DNA of 48,234 bases from an uncultured Bacteroidaceae bacterium (GCA_905234745.1 CAJOJD010000002.1:117733-165966); one strand, 5' to 3'; counted from the stretch's first letter, positions 18,266-27,985 are shown. Notes: generated by a model from the sequence alone, not told the origin. Numbers and translations are program-made.

Positions 18266-21019
18266 ATGTACAAGAAACTCTTATCCATTCTGGTCACCTT
18301 GCTGTTCCTTGTTCCGGGAGCCAAGGCACAGAGTGACAGCATAAACGCATATCTCCTTACCTGTGAGCCCGGCAAAGCCATCTATGAGCTGTACGGCCAT
18401 ACGGCCATCTGGATAGAGGATGCCGGAAACGGTACCGATGCGGTTTTCAACTACGGCCTTTTTGATTTCAGCACGCCCCATTTCATATGGCGTTTCTCAT
18501 TGGGCCAGACCGACTACATACTGGGTTATACAAGGCTTCGCTCATTCCTAAGGGAATACAGCGAGCGCGGATCGGAGGTATTCGCACAACAGATAAACCT
18601 GACGCGTGACGAATCGCGCAGGCTCTACGAACTGCTCATAGAGAACAGCCGCCCCGAAAACAGGGTTTACCGATACAATTTCCTCTTCAACAACTGCGCC
18701 ACCATGGCACTCGACAAGATAGAGGAGAGCATAAACGGTACCGTTTCATACAAAAAACCGGATCCCGAACTTACATTCCGTGACATACTGACCGAACACA
18801 CACAGGTACGTCCCTGGAGCGAGTTCGCGGTTGATATGGTGATAGGAGCAGAGGGCGACGAGCCCGTAGGCTACCGCCAGGAAGCATTCGCTCCGTTACG
18901 TCTCAAGGAGTTGGCCTCAACCGCCGTCATCACTGATACGGCCGGCATTCAAAGACCTTTGGTCCTGCCATACCAGCGACTGGTAAATCCGGATCACGGA
19001 GTGGATTTCGGCAATCCTCTGTTCACCCCCATCCAGACCATGTGGCTGGTATTGCTGATTGTTCTGCTTGTCACACTGATAGGATGGTACAAGGAGAGGC
19101 AGTTCTACCTGGTAGACGCCATCCTGTTCGGACTGCAGGGACTTGGAGGAATAATCATAGCGCTGCTGTTCCTGTTCTCGCAGCATCCTACGGTGGGGAC
19201 CAACTGGCTTGTCATCATCCTGAATCCCCTGCCGCTCTTCTTCATTCCGTTCATCATACGCAGGAGCCGCCGCAAGAAACTGTCAGTGTTCATAATCTGC
19301 GAATTCGCCGTATGCACCGCGTTCCTGATACTTCTGCCGGCCATACCGCAACGCATAGAGCCGGCCATGGTGATCCTGACTGCGACATTCGCATTGAGGT
19401 CTTTCAGCACCTTCCTGTTCCAGCTTCTGTCAAAGTTCCGCAAGACCGGTGTAACCAAAAGCTTCAACGGACGCATTCCGCTGGTTCTGCTGGCCGCACT
19501 CTCCCTCTCCGGCACACTGAATGCCAAACCTGAGAAGAGCCCCAAGCTGGTTGTGGGAATCGTGGTTGACCAGTTGGACGAGGAGTGTCTTGAGAAACTG
19601 CTGCCCATCATGGGGTCAGACGGTCTGAAACGCCTTTGGACCGACGGATACAACCGCACCAACGCCACTTTTGACTATGACGACATGGACCGTGCATCGG
19701 CCGTGGCTTCAATCCACACCGGTGCGTCACCTTTCCAGCACGGCATAGTGGCAAGCCGTTGGATGAACCCCAAGACACTCATGCCCTCATCACCTTTTGA
19801 CGACAGCAGTTGCAAGGGCATCAACACGGTCGAAACCTCATCGCCCAAGCGCTTGCTCTCCACCAATCTGGCCGATGAGATGAAGCTGGGTTCGGGCAGC
19901 CGTTCCAAGGTGTGCTCGATAGCCATAGAAAGAGATGCTGCCATACTGGGCGGCGGGCATGATCCCGACATGGTGGTCTGGATGAATACCGAGGACGGCC
20001 GATGGAGTTCGTCGGAGTATTACGGCAAACTCCCCGAATGGGTCAACGACAGCAATGACAGCACCTGGTATTTCCAGGATTGGAGACCGGCCCTGGCCAC
20101 CTCCTCATATCTGCCCATATCTGACCATGAGCGTCTGCGCCCTTTTTTTTATTTACTCCGCAAAGGCAACATAGGGGATTACCTTACCACCCCGTATGCC
20201 AATGACCAGATAACCAGGATGGCGCTGACATCCCTCGAAGAGTTGGAAATGGGGGACGATGACTACACGGACCTGCTTACACTCACCTACTATGCCGGAA
20301 ATTTCCGCCACACGCCCAACACGGTCTGGTCACTTGAGCAGCAGGATATCTACGTGCGTCTGGACCAGACGATAGCGGAGCTGGTCAACACCATCACCGC
20401 CAAGGTGGGCCTGGACAATGTCCTGTTCTTCCTTACATCGACCGGATATCTGGAAAACGCCGCTCCCGAGTTGGGAGGCACCCGTATCCCCACCGGCCAG
20501 GTAAGCATGGAGCGTGCCACGGCCCTGCTTTCACTCTACCTTTCGGCAAAATACGGAAGCGGAAACTGGATCAGGACGTTCTATCACAACCATATTTATC
20601 TCAATCACGACCTCATAGAAGAGAGGGGAATCGCCCTCCATGAGATACTGGAAAGCTGCATTGACCTTCTGGTTCAGGTAACCGGCATAAAGAGCGTGCT
20701 GGTAATGCGTGACCTTATGTCAACCGTTCCCGATATCGAGGCCGTCCGCAAGCGCAACGGTCTGAACGCGGCCTGGTCGGGTGACATTATCATTGACGCC
20801 ATTCCCGGTTGGGGCATATCCGATGAGAAAGACAGTACCGTACTTTACCGCAAGCCCGTGGCCAAGCCCGTGCCGATGATACTCTACGGCAACGGCATCC
20901 GTGCCGAAGTCAACCACGAGCCCATCTCCATTAGCGTACTGGCTCCCACCATCTCTCTCATCACCCGTAACGATCCCCCAAACGCCTGCTCCGCAGTCCC
21001 TCTCAAGAATCTGAAGTAA
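18266..21019 (+). CDS. Fusion of DUF4105 (Lnb-like) membrane protein and alkaline-phosphatase-family domain
   Basis: This 917-residue protein starts at ATG 18266 with signal peptide MYKKLLSILVTLLFLVPGAKAQ. Residues about 20-240 are a DUF4105/Lnb N-terminal periplasmic domain (LYGHTAIWIEDAG, then FNNCATMALDKIEES). Five membrane segments follow between about 255 and 400. After the cytoplasmic stretch KFRKTGVTK comes a sixth segment, RIPLVLLAALSLSGTLNA, which looks like a former signal peptide. Then comes a periplasmic phosphodiesterase/alkaline-phosphatase-like domain (KLVVGIVVDQLDEE through DYDDMDRASAVASIHTGASPFQHGIVA). From memory, in other Bacteroidales these two parts are usually separate neighbouring genes. 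Positive-inside charges (RRSRRKK, KFRKTGVTK) fit the six-helix topology. The nucleophile position reads DRASAVASIHTG where a Thr or Ser is expected. The substrate is unknown. Confidence 0.85.
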   Translation: MYKKLLSILVTLLFLVPGAKAQSDSINAYLLTCEPGKAIYELYGHTAIWIEDAGNGTDAVFNYGLFDFSTPHFIWRFSLGQTDYILGYTRLRSFLREYSERGSEVFAQQINLTRDESRRLYELLIENSRPENRVYRYNFLFNNCATMALDKIEESINGTVSYKKPDPELTFRDILTEHTQVRPWSEFAVDMVIGAEGDEPVGYRQEAFAPLRLKELASTAVITDTAGIQRPLVLPYQRLVNPDHGVDFGNPLFTPIQTMWLVLLIVLLVTLIGWYKERQFYLVDAILFGLQGLGGIIIALLFLFSQHPTVGTNWLVIILNPLPLFFIPFIIRRSRRKKLSVFIICEFAVCTAFLILLPAIPQRIEPAMVILTATFALRSFSTFLFQLLSKFRKTGVTKSFNGRIPLVLLAALSLSGTLNAKPEKSPKLVVGIVVDQLDEECLEKLLPIMGSDGLKRLWTDGYNRTNATFDYDDMDRASAVASIHTGASPFQHGIVASRWMNPKTLMPSSPFDDSSCKGINTVETSSPKRLLSTNLADEMKLGSGSRSKVCSIAIERDAAILGGGHDPDMVVWMNTEDGRWSSSEYYGKLPEWVNDSNDSTWYFQDWRPALATSSYLPISDHERLRPFFYLLRKGNIGDYLTTPYANDQITRMALTSLEELEMGDDDYTDLLTLTYYAGNFRHTPNTVWSLEQQDIYVRLDQTIAELVNTITAKVGLDNVLFFLTSTGYLENAAPELGGTRIPTGQVSMERATALLSLYLSAKYGSGNWIRTFYHNHIYLNHDLIEERGIALHEILESCIDLLVQVTGIKSVLVMRDLMSTVPDIEAVRKRNGLNAAWSGDIIIDAIPGWGISDEKDSTVLYRKPVAKPVPMILYGNGIRAEVNHEPISISVLAPTISLITRNDPPNACSAVPLKNLK

Positions 21020-21025
21020 TTTTAC

Positions 21026-21033
21026 TACCTTTG
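21026..21033 (+). promoter_or_regulatory. Minus-7 element of the slyD-like gene
   Basis: TACCTTTG matches TAnnTTTG exactly and lies 16 bases before the ATG, giving a leader of only about 10 bases. Confidence 0.6.
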
Positions 21034-21049
21034 CAGCAAATTTTTAGAA

Positions 21050-21595
21050 ATGGAGAAGAAATATATCAGCCTTACTTATGATCTGATGCTGAAAGACGCA
21101 GACGGTCAGTTGTACAAGTACGAGAGCGCCACACGCGAGCGCCCCTTCAAATTCATTACCGGAATAGGTTATGCCCTTGACCTCTTTGAGAGCAACGTAG
21201 GTTCTCTCAACGTTGGTGACTCTTTCGAGTTTGAGATCCCCTCGGACAAGGCATACGGCGAATACAGCAAGGATAACGTACTTGACCTGGACAAAGGCAT
21301 ATTCCTGCGCGACGGTGTGTTTGACAGCGAGCACGTAAAAGTTGGTGCCATCATTCCCCTGAGCGACGGTCAGCAGACATTCAACGCTACGGTAACCAAT
21401 ATAACCGATGACAAGGTCACTGTTGACCTGAACCACCCCCTGGCCGGTGAGAACCTCACGTTCAAGGGTGTCATCCTTGAGTCACGTCCTGCCACACAGG
21501 AGGAGATTGACGCCATCCTGCATCCCAAATGCAAGGGTTGCGGCGGCGGTTGCAATAACGGTGACTGCAACTGCGACGGAGACTGCAAAAAATAA
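21050..21595 (+). CDS. slyD: SlyD-like FKBP-type peptidyl-prolyl isomerase
   Basis: This is a cytoplasmic folding helper of 181 residues. The FKBP domain with an inserted IF (chaperone) domain is visible: YISLTYDLMLKDADGQLYKY, then FKFITGIGYALDLFESNVGSLNVGDSFEFEIPSDKAYGEY, the IF segment, and ATVTNITDDKVTVDLNHPLAGENLTF. The last 25 residues are cysteine-rich (CKGCGGGCNNGDCNCDGDC), the type of tail that binds Ni2+ or Zn2+ in SlyD. It ends 6 bases before aroC, so the two may be read together. Whether it serves metallocentre delivery, as SlyD does for hydrogenase in E. coli, cannot be judged here. Confidence 0.9.
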   Translation: MEKKYISLTYDLMLKDADGQLYKYESATRERPFKFITGIGYALDLFESNVGSLNVGDSFEFEIPSDKAYGEYSKDNVLDLDKGIFLRDGVFDSEHVKVGAIIPLSDGQQTFNATVTNITDDKVTVDLNHPLAGENLTFKGVILESRPATQEEIDAILHPKCKGCGGGCNNGDCNCDGDCKK

Positions 21596-21601
21596 GACAT
21601 T

Positions 21602-22672
21602 ATGAATACTCTGGGCCATATCCTTACCCTGACCACATTCGGCGAGAGCCACGGCCCTGCCATAGGTGGTGTGCTCGACGGTTTCCCCTCGGGAATTACC
21701 GTAGATACTGATTACGTACGCGAGTGCATGCAGCGCCGCCGTCCCGGACAGAGCGCCGTTACTACCGGTCGCCAGGAGCAGGACGAGGTCGAGTTCCTCT
21801 CAGGACTTCTTGACGGTGTCAGCACAGGAGCGCCCATTGCTTTTATTATAAGGAACACGGACCAGCACTCATCGGACTACGATGACCTGAAGGACATGTT
21901 CCGTCCGTCTCATGCCGACTATGCATGGGAGCAGCGCTACGGCATACGTGACTGGCGCGGCGGCGGTCGTTCATCGGCCCGCGTTACCGCTCCCATCTGC
22001 GTGGCTGGCGCACTGGCTTCACTTGCCTTCCGCAAACTGCTGCCCGGTCTTGAGATAAAGGCGTTTACATCACAGATAGGCCCCTACTCCACAGACCCCT
22101 CCAAGGATATGTTCTTTGCATCGGCCATGACCGCGAACAATCCCGTAAGGTGCCCCGACCAGGAACTGGCTGCAAAGATGGAGGAGTATATCCAAGGTCT
22201 GCGCAAGGAACAGGATTCCACCGGCGGATGCGTGACATGTATCGTAAACGGCCTGCCCGCAGGTATTGGCAATCCCGTATTCGACAAGCTTGAGGCATCT
22301 TTGGCCAAGGCTATGCTCGGCATCAATGCCTGCAAGGGATTCGAGTACGGAGACGGATTCCTGTCGGCCTCACAGTTGGGTTCCCAGCACAATGATTCAT
22401 TCCGTATGGAAGAGGGCCGTATAACCACGGCTTCCAATCACAGCGGCGGAATTCAGGGAGGCATAAGCAACGGCCAGCCCATAAGGTTCCGTGTGGCATT
22501 CAAGCCCACCCCCACAATAGGTCAGGAGCAGCAGACCGTAACACGTGACGGTCGCGAGACTACAATGGCCGCCAAGGGACGTCATGACCCCTGCGTAGTT
22601 CCACGTGCGGTTCCGGTAGTGGAGGCGCTCACGGCACTGGTCATCCTTGACCAATACCTCTCAAGCAAATAA
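21602..22672 (+). CDS. aroC: Chorismate synthase
   Basis: AroC removes phosphate from EPSP to make chorismate, the last step of the shikimate pathway, using reduced FMN. The length of 356 residues is normal. The signatures GESHGPAIGGVLDGFPSG, MQRRRPGQSAVTTGRQEQDEVEFLSG, RPSHADYAWEQRYGIRDWRGGGRSSAR and NHSGGIQGGISNG are all present. The gene follows slyD by 6 bases and its last 12 bases overlap the end of the convergent HAD gene. Confidence 0.97.
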   Translation: MNTLGHILTLTTFGESHGPAIGGVLDGFPSGITVDTDYVRECMQRRRPGQSAVTTGRQEQDEVEFLSGLLDGVSTGAPIAFIIRNTDQHSSDYDDLKDMFRPSHADYAWEQRYGIRDWRGGGRSSARVTAPICVAGALASLAFRKLLPGLEIKAFTSQIGPYSTDPSKDMFFASAMTANNPVRCPDQELAAKMEEYIQGLRKEQDSTGGCVTCIVNGLPAGIGNPVFDKLEASLAKAMLGINACKGFEYGDGFLSASQLGSQHNDSFRMEEGRITTASNHSGGIQGGISNGQPIRFRVAFKPTPTIGQEQQTVTRDGRETTMAAKGRHDPCVVPRAVPVVEALTALVILDQYLSSK

Positions 22673-23344
22673 ATTTTCCAGATTGTCCGCCAGCTCCTGC
22701 ATGGAGTGAAGCAGCAGTACGGGTTTTTCGGCCAGCAGTATCTCATCCTCAAGCGGGCCGGTGTTCACTGCTATGGTATCAATCCCGGCGGCAACGGCGG
22801 CACGTATTCCAAGCGGTGCATTCTCAACCACCACAGCCTCACTTGCCGGTACGCCGGCTATCTCAAGACCTTTCAGATAGGGATCGGGATACGGTTTGCC
22901 CCGTTTCACCTCAAATGCGGTCACCATTCGGTCACGGGTAATGAAACCCTCAAAATCCTTCTGTACCCGTTCTATCAGGTTCTTCTGTCCCGATCCGGTA
23001 ACAATAAGTATCTTGAGTCCGGCGGCCGATGCCTTGCGGAACACATCCTGCGATCCCGGCATGACACGTGCCTCGGGCATGGAACGGAACAGTTCAGCCT
23101 TGTATCCGTATATGTCATCTATCTCCTGTTCCGATGCCTCATAACCCCTGTCACGGAGACTTATCCGTACCACGGTATCGTGTCCAGTAGCCCCCTCGTT
23201 CAGGTAGACATCATGGGGAGTCATATGCATGCCGAATCGCTCCATAGCCTGACTCCACGCCTTTGAATGGTTGGGCATGGAATCATACAAAACGCCATCC
23301 ATGTCAAACAGGATGGCGCTTTTGTTATGGAATGAGTATGCCAT
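22661..23344 (-). CDS. HAD-superfamily phosphatase/phosphoglucomutase-like hydrolase
   Basis: This is a 227-residue HAD enzyme of the beta-phosphoglucomutase-like subfamily with an alpha-helical cap. Motif I is LFDMDGVLYDSM (nucleophile Asp), motif II VTGSGQ, motif III Lys in KRGKPYPDPYL, and motif IV VVENAPLGIRAA. The substrate is a small phosphorylated compound, most likely a sugar phosphate, but no more precise call is safe. It is the last gene of the lysS-gpsA-pgi cluster, 9 bases after pgi, and the carbohydrate context fits a sugar-phosphate substrate. It overlaps the convergent aroC by 12 bases. Confidence 0.85.
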   Translation of the reverse strand: MAYSFHNKSAILFDMDGVLYDSMPNHSKAWSQAMERFGMHMTPHDVYLNEGATGHDTVVRISLRDRGYEASEQEIDDIYGYKAELFRSMPEARVMPGSQDVFRKASAAGLKILIVTGSGQKNLIERVQKDFEGFITRDRMVTAFEVKRGKPYPDPYLKGLEIAGVPASEAVVVENAPLGIRAAVAAGIDTIAVNTGPLEDEILLAEKPVLLLHSMQELADNLENLFA

Positions 23345-23353
23345 TTACTTTGA

Positions 23354-24697
23354 TTACTTCTTTATTCTTGAGAGAATCTTCTTTGACTCCTCCTCATATC
23401 CGGGTTTGCCCAGGAGAGCGAACATATTCTTCTTGTAGGCCTCAACGCCCGGCTGGTTGAACGGGTTCACGCCAAGCACGTAACCGCTTATGCCGCAACC
23501 CTTCTCAAACATATATATGAGCTGGCCTATCCAGTATTCGTTGAGTTCGGGAACCGTTATGCGGATATTCGGAACGCCACCGTCCACATGAGCCAGCTGT
23601 GTGCCCAGTTCTGCCATCTTGTTTACCTGGTCCACATGCTTTCCGGCCAGATAGTTCAAGCCATCCAGATTCTCATCATCCGACGGAACAAGAACCGAGT
23701 GCTTGACCTTATCGACCGATATCACCGTCTCGAATATGGTGCGCTCACCCTCCTGGATCCACTGGCCCATGGAGTGAAGGTCTGTAGAGAAATCAACCGA
23801 TGCGGGGAATATGCCCTTGTTCTCCTTTCCTTCGGACTCTCCGTAAAGCTGCTTCCACCACTCGCTCAGATAATGGAGCTTGGGCTGGAAGTTTACCAGA
23901 ATCTCTATCTTCTTTCCGGAGCGGTACAGGGCGTTGCGGGCTGCGGCGTATATCGCTGCAGGGTTATCGGCGAACGCGGCCTTGCTGGTGGTAAGAGCCT
24001 CCATATCGGCGGCACCCTTGACAAGCTGACGGATATCGAATCCTGCAACCGCAATAGGCAGCAGACCTACCGGGGTAAGTACCGAGAATCGGCCGCCTAC
24101 GTTGTCGGGTATGATAAAGCTGCGGTAACCCTCCTTGTCGGCACATACGCGTGCGGCACCGCGCTTGGCATCGGTTATGGCGACAATGACCTTACGGGCC
24201 GTCTCCTTGCCCCGCTGATCCTCGCACTGTTTCTTGAGCAGGCGGAATGCCAGAGCGGTCTCGGTGGTAGTACCTGACTTGGATATGTTTATTATTCCGA
24301 ACTTTTTGTCCTTTATGTACTCAGTGAGTTCATAGAGGTAATCCTCACTTATGTTGTGTCCGGCAAACAGTATCTGCGGGTTCTTTCCGTCCAGTATAGA
24401 CTGGGTGAAACTGTTGCTGAGTGCCTCAATGACGGCACGTGATCCAAGATAACTGCCTCCGATGCCGGCCACTATGACTACATCACAGTTCTTACGCAGC
24501 ACATCGGCTGTCTCCTCTATCGCGTCCAGAAGAGCGCTTTCCGTCTTGGAGGCCAGATTCATCCAGCCGATAAAGTCATTGCCTGCACCGCTGCCGTTCT
24601 CCAACTTAAGGATGGACTCCTTAACTTCGGGTTCCAGCGCTTTGATCCCATCCTCACGGATGAAACCCTTGATCTGTGAAATGTCAATCTTAATCAT
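23354..24697 (-). CDS. pgi: Glucose-6-phosphate isomerase
   Basis: Pgi interconverts glucose 6-phosphate and fructose 6-phosphate. The 447-residue length is that of the short bacterial type. Sugar-isomerase motifs [16 protein letters not shown], then [16 protein letters not shown] (phosphate loop), the catalytic glutamate region [15 protein letters not shown], and [13 protein letters not shown] are all present. It starts 5 bases after gpsA on the minus strand and continues into the HAD gene. Confidence 0.96.
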   Translation of the reverse strand: MIKIDISQIKGFIREDGIKALEPEVKESILKLENGSGAGNDFIGWMNLASKTESALLDAIEETADVLRKNCDVVIVAGIGGSYLGSRAVIEALSNSFTQSILDGKNPQILFAGHNISEDYLYELTEYIKDKKFGIINISKSGTTTETALAFRLLKKQCEDQRGKETARKVIVAITDAKRGAARVCADKEGYRSFIIPDNVGGRFSVLTPVGLLPIAVAGFDIRQLVKGAADMEALTTSKAAFADNPAAIYAAARNALYRSGKKIEILVNFQPKLHYLSEWWKQLYGESEGKENKGIFPASVDFSTDLHSMGQWIQEGERTIFETVISVDKVKHSVLVPSDDENLDGLNYLAGKHVDQVNKMAELGTQLAHVDGGVPNIRITVPELNEYWIGQLIYMFEKGCGISGYVLGVNPFNQPGVEAYKKNMFALLGKPGYEEESKKILSRIKK

Positions 24698-24702
24698 AGT
24701 CC

Positions 24703-25704
24703 TTATTTGAATGAATCGGTAAGGAGTTTAATCTCTATTACCGGCGAAATATGTTCGTAAAGAATATTGTACATGGCATCAAGGATAGGCATGTTTACGC
24801 GGTAATGCTCGTTTATCTCCTTCATGCACTTGGTGCCGTAGTAACCCTCGGCTATCATCTCCATCTCAAGCTGTGCGGCTTTCACGGAATAGCCCTTACC
24901 TACCATGGTTCCGAACACACGGTTACGGCTGAAGTTTGAGTAGCCGGTCACCAGCAGGTCACCCAGATAGACCGAGTCATTCACGGCACGGTTAGGCATG
25001 GGACGTGCCGTAGCCAGGAAACTGTTCATCTCCTGGATGGCGTTTGACATAAGTACTGCCTGGAAGTTGTCACCGTATTTCAGTCCGCTGCAGATACCTG
25101 CGGCGATAGCGTATACGTTCTTGAGCACCGAACTGAACTCAATGCCGGCAACATCCTCTGATACCGATGTCTTTACGTATGAGTTGGTCAGTTTGCGGGC
25201 GATATCCTGAGCGTTCTCCAGTTCCTGGCAGCCTACCGTCAGATATGAAAGACGCTCCAGGGCAACCTCCTCGGCGTGGCACGGACCGGCTACGACTGCG
25301 ATATTCTCCATGGGAACGCCGTAATAGCGGTGGAAATAGTCCGACATGAGCAGGTTGTCATCGGGAACGATACCCTTAATGGCCGATACCACGAACTTGT
25401 CACGCAACTTGACCTTGAGTTTCTTCATATGGCTCTTGAAGTAAGGTGACGGGGTAACGAACACCAGTACCTCTGAGTCATTTACTATCTGGTTGATATC
25501 AGATGAGAAATTTATGCGGTTCACGTCAAACTGCACGCCCGTGAGGTATGCGGGGTTGTGACCCAGACGCTTGAAATCCTCTATGCGGTCATCACGACGG
25601 ATGTACCAGTTTATGGAATCCTCGGTGGAGAGCAGGATTTTGGCAATGGCCGTAGCCCAGCTGCCGCCACCCATAATTGCCAGTTTTCCCTGTGGAATTG
25701 CCAT
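24703..25704 (-). CDS. gpsA: Glycerol-3-phosphate dehydrogenase [NAD(P)+]
   Basis: GpsA reduces dihydroxyacetone phosphate to glycerol 3-phosphate for phospholipid synthesis. The NAD-binding motif [13 protein letters not shown] is at residues 12-24. [16 protein letters not shown] and [17 protein letters not shown] follow, and then [12 protein letters not shown]. The catalytic lysine is in [24 protein letters not shown]. The length of 333 residues is normal. It is placed between lysS (13-base gap) and pgi (5-base gap), a common Bacteroidales order. Confidence 0.96.
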   Translation of the reverse strand: MAIPQGKLAIMGGGSWATAIAKILLSTEDSINWYIRRDDRIEDFKRLGHNPAYLTGVQFDVNRINFSSDINQIVNDSEVLVFVTPSPYFKSHMKKLKVKLRDKFVVSAIKGIVPDDNLLMSDYFHRYYGVPMENIAVVAGPCHAEEVALERLSYLTVGCQELENAQDIARKLTNSYVKTSVSEDVAGIEFSSVLKNVYAIAAGICSGLKYGDNFQAVLMSNAIQEMNSFLATARPMPNRAVNDSVYLGDLLVTGYSNFSRNRVFGTMVGKGYSVKAAQLEMEMIAEGYYGTKCMKEINEHYRVNMPILDAMYNILYEHISPVIEIKLLTDSFK

Positions 25705-25717
25705 AACTCAAATGTTT

Positions 25718-27226
25718 TTAATCCTTACTTTCAGGTTTCATCTGCGGGAAGAACAGCACCTCCTGGATGGCCTGCTGACCGGTCATGAGCATAACCAGAC
25801 GGTCTATGCCGATGCCGATGCCGCTTGTGGGAGGCATACCGTACTCCAATGCACGTACAAAATCCTGATCAATGAACATCGCCTCGTCGTCACCCTTCTG
25901 GCTAAGACGCAGCTGATCCTGGAAACGCTCGTACTGATCAATGGGATCGTTAAGCTCACTGTATGCATTTGCCAGCTCCTTTCCGTTCACCATCAGCTCA
26001 AAACGCTCGGTAAGACCGGGCTTGCTGCGGTGCATCTTGGTAAGAGGCGACATCTCTACAGGATAATCGGTAATGAACGTAGGCTGTATGAACGTACCCT
26101 CGCAGGTCTCGCCGAATATCTCGTCGATGAGCTTGCCCTTGCCCATGGAAGGTGTAACCTCCACGCCTACCTTCTTTGCAACCTCACGCATCTGATCCTC
26201 GGTCATGCCTTCCAGGTCATAACCGGTCTTCTCCTTGATTGCCTCAAGAATAGGCAGACGGCGGTAAGGTGCCTTAAAGTCAACCTCGTTGTCACCTACC
26301 TTAACCTTGGTGGTGCCGTTGGTTGCAATTGCTATCTTTTCAAGCAGTTTCTCTGTGAAATCCATCATCCAGTTGTAGTCCTTGTAGGCTACATAGAGCT
26401 CCATGCATGTGAACTCAGGATTATGGGTGCGGTCCATTCCCTCGTTACGGAAGTTCTTTCCGATCTCATAGACGCCCTCAAAGCCGCCTACGATAAGACG
26501 CTTCAGATAAAGCTCCGTTGCGATACGGCAATAGAGGTCAATGTCAAGAGTATTATGGTGAGTGATGAACGGACGTGCGCTTGCACCACCGGGGATAGAC
26601 TGGAGTATAGGAGTCTCTACCTCAGTGTAACCGGCCTCGTCCAGTACTGAACGCAGGGTGCGTATAACCTTGGTACGCTTAAGGAATGTCTCCTTGACGC
26701 CCTCGTTTACCACCAGGTCAACGTAACGCATACGGTAACGCAGATCGGGATCATCGAACTTGTCATATGCAACGCCGTCCTTGTACTTAACGATAGGCAG
26801 CGGACGCAGTGACTTGCTCAGGACAGTGAGTTTCTTGGCGTGAATGGTAATCTCACCCATCTGGGTGCGGAATACGAATCCCTCAATGCCGATGAAATCA
26901 CCTATGTCAAGGAGTTTCTTGAAGACGGTGTTGTACATCTCCTTGTTCTCCTCGTCAGGGCAGATGTCATCACGGGTTACATAAACCTGTATACGGCCGG
27001 TAGAATCCATCAGTTCAATGAACGAAGCCTTACCCATGATACGGCGGCTCATCATACGGCCGGCTACGCAAACCTGGCGGGGCTCATCATCATCCTTGAA
27101 GTTCTCTTTTATCTCGGCGGCGAAAGCGTTGGTGGGATACATTGCTGCGGGATACGGGTCAATACCCATTTCACGCAACTGCTTCAAACTCTCTCTCCTG
27201 TATTGTTCCTGATCGCTTAATTCCAT
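25718..27226 (-). CDS. lysS: Lysyl-tRNA synthetase, class II
   Basis: LysS charges tRNA-Lys. The N-terminal OB-fold (VCVAGRMMSRRIMGKASFIELMD) binds the anticodon. The catalytic domain has motif 2 (FRNEGMDRTHNPEFTCMELY) and motif 3 (GIGIGIDRLVMLMTG). Its length of 502 residues matches the bacterial class II type. It is the first gene of lysS-gpsA-pgi-HAD and is preceded by a minus-7 element 30 bases upstream. Confidence 0.97.
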   Translation of the reverse strand: MELSDQEQYRRESLKQLREMGIDPYPAAMYPTNAFAAEIKENFKDDDEPRQVCVAGRMMSRRIMGKASFIELMDSTGRIQVYVTRDDICPDEENKEMYNTVFKKLLDIGDFIGIEGFVFRTQMGEITIHAKKLTVLSKSLRPLPIVKYKDGVAYDKFDDPDLRYRMRYVDLVVNEGVKETFLKRTKVIRTLRSVLDEAGYTEVETPILQSIPGGASARPFITHHNTLDIDLYCRIATELYLKRLIVGGFEGVYEIGKNFRNEGMDRTHNPEFTCMELYVAYKDYNWMMDFTEKLLEKIAIATNGTTKVKVGDNEVDFKAPYRRLPILEAIKEKTGYDLEGMTEDQMREVAKKVGVEVTPSMGKGKLIDEIFGETCEGTFIQPTFITDYPVEMSPLTKMHRSKPGLTERFELMVNGKELANAYSELNDPIDQYERFQDQLRLSQKGDDEAMFIDQDFVRALEYGMPPTSGIGIGIDRLVMLMTGQQAIQEVLFFPQMKPESKD

Positions 27227-27255
27227 TGTTTTTTTGATGCGTAATTTACGGGCTA

Positions 27256-27263
27256 CAAAGGTA
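27256..27263 (-). promoter_or_regulatory. Minus-7 element of the lysS operon
   Basis: The minus strand reads TACCTTTG, an exact TAnnTTTG, 30 bases before the lysS ATG and 5 bases beyond the upstream terminator hairpin. Confidence 0.6.
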
Positions 27264-27268
27264 ATAAA

Positions 27269-27300
27269 AATAATAATGGCGCGGGCGCGCCATTATTATT
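27269..27300 (-). terminator. Terminator of the lipoprotein gene
   Basis: Perfect 14-bp arms 27269-27282 and 27287-27300 enclose the loop GGGC. Read on the minus strand the stem is followed by TTTTTATT, as expected for a factor-independent terminator. It lies 28 bases after the lipoprotein stop and insulates lysS from it. Confidence 0.9.
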
Positions 27301-27327
27301 AATTAACTCCGACCGTGTCAGACCGGA

Positions 27328-27966
27328 TCACTTGCCCAGAAGGCCGAAAATGCTGGTCAGTGAGGAGATTGTGCTGGATACCTCGTCGCTGGCATCCTCA
27401 ATCATCTCGACAGCCTCGGATACTGTGCTCTGGGCAGCGCTCTGAACCTGAGCGGTTGTCTGCTGAACTGTCTGCTGGGCAGAAGCCTGAACCTGAGATG
27501 TTGTTTCCTGAACGGTCTGCTGGGCAGTCTGCGCAGTCTGCTGTCCTGTCTGCTCGGCACCTGCCACTGCAAGAACTCCAGCAGCGGCTATCGTTGACAG
27601 GTCAGTGCTGTTTGCCAGTGACTGAAGGGTATTGGTAACCGTGCTGGCAGTGTTCTTTGTCACAAGACGGTCTGAACCAAGGATCAGACCCTCGGCAAAC
27701 TCATTGTAGAAAGCACTCTTGTCATCCACACCCTTAAGGCCCTGGATGCCGTTGCTCAACTGAGCCAGCATGATGATGTTGTTCAGATTGGTTACGTCAA
27801 TCTGACCGTCAGTCTTATACTGGGAATAAAGACTCTTGAGCGCTGCGCCCGATGCCTGTCCGCTGACCGATGCGCTGCCGTTCTTTGTTCCGATGCCGAA
27901 TATGCCGCATGACGCTGTCATAAGGCACATTGCCACACACAAAATAACACCTGTAATCTTTCTCAT
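27328..27966 (-). CDS. Lipoprotein with Gln/Ala/Thr-rich 15-residue repeats
   Basis: This 212-residue protein has a lipoprotein signal: charged MRKITGVILC start, hydrophobic stretch and lipobox MTASC-G. I take ATG 27966 rather than the codon three residues upstream, to give a normal signal. After a polar globular-looking region (about 40-125) comes a low-complexity stretch with two near-identical 15-mers (QQTVQETTSQVQASA and QQTVQQTTAQVQSAA) and a weaker third. It has amphipathic-helix character and may form a coiled coil. The function is not recognised. It follows the GH97 gene by 19 bases. Confidence 0.75.
   Translation of the reverse strand: MRKITGVILCVAMCLMTASCGIFGIGTKNGSASVSGQASGAALKSLYSQYKTDGQIDVTNLNNIIMLAQLSNGIQGLKGVDDKSAFYNEFAEGLILGSDRLVTKNTASTVTNTLQSLANSTDLSTIAAAGVLAVAGAEQTGQQTAQTAQQTVQETTSQVQASAQQTVQQTTAQVQSAAQSTVSEAVEMIEDASDEVSSTISSLTSIFGLLGK
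27433..27522 (-). repeat. Two 45-bp tandem repeats inside the lipoprotein gene
   Basis: The segments 27433-27477 and 27478-27522 encode the two 15-residue repeats and are alike at the DNA level, so they probably arose by tandem duplication. Confidence 0.7.
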
Positions 27967-27985
27967 AAATACCATATTTTTAATG

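Noticed and set aside
25571-26650. Plus-strand open frame of 359 codons opposite gpsA/lysS
   Set aside because: It lies entirely antisense to lysS and the end of gpsA, with no start context or family resemblance.
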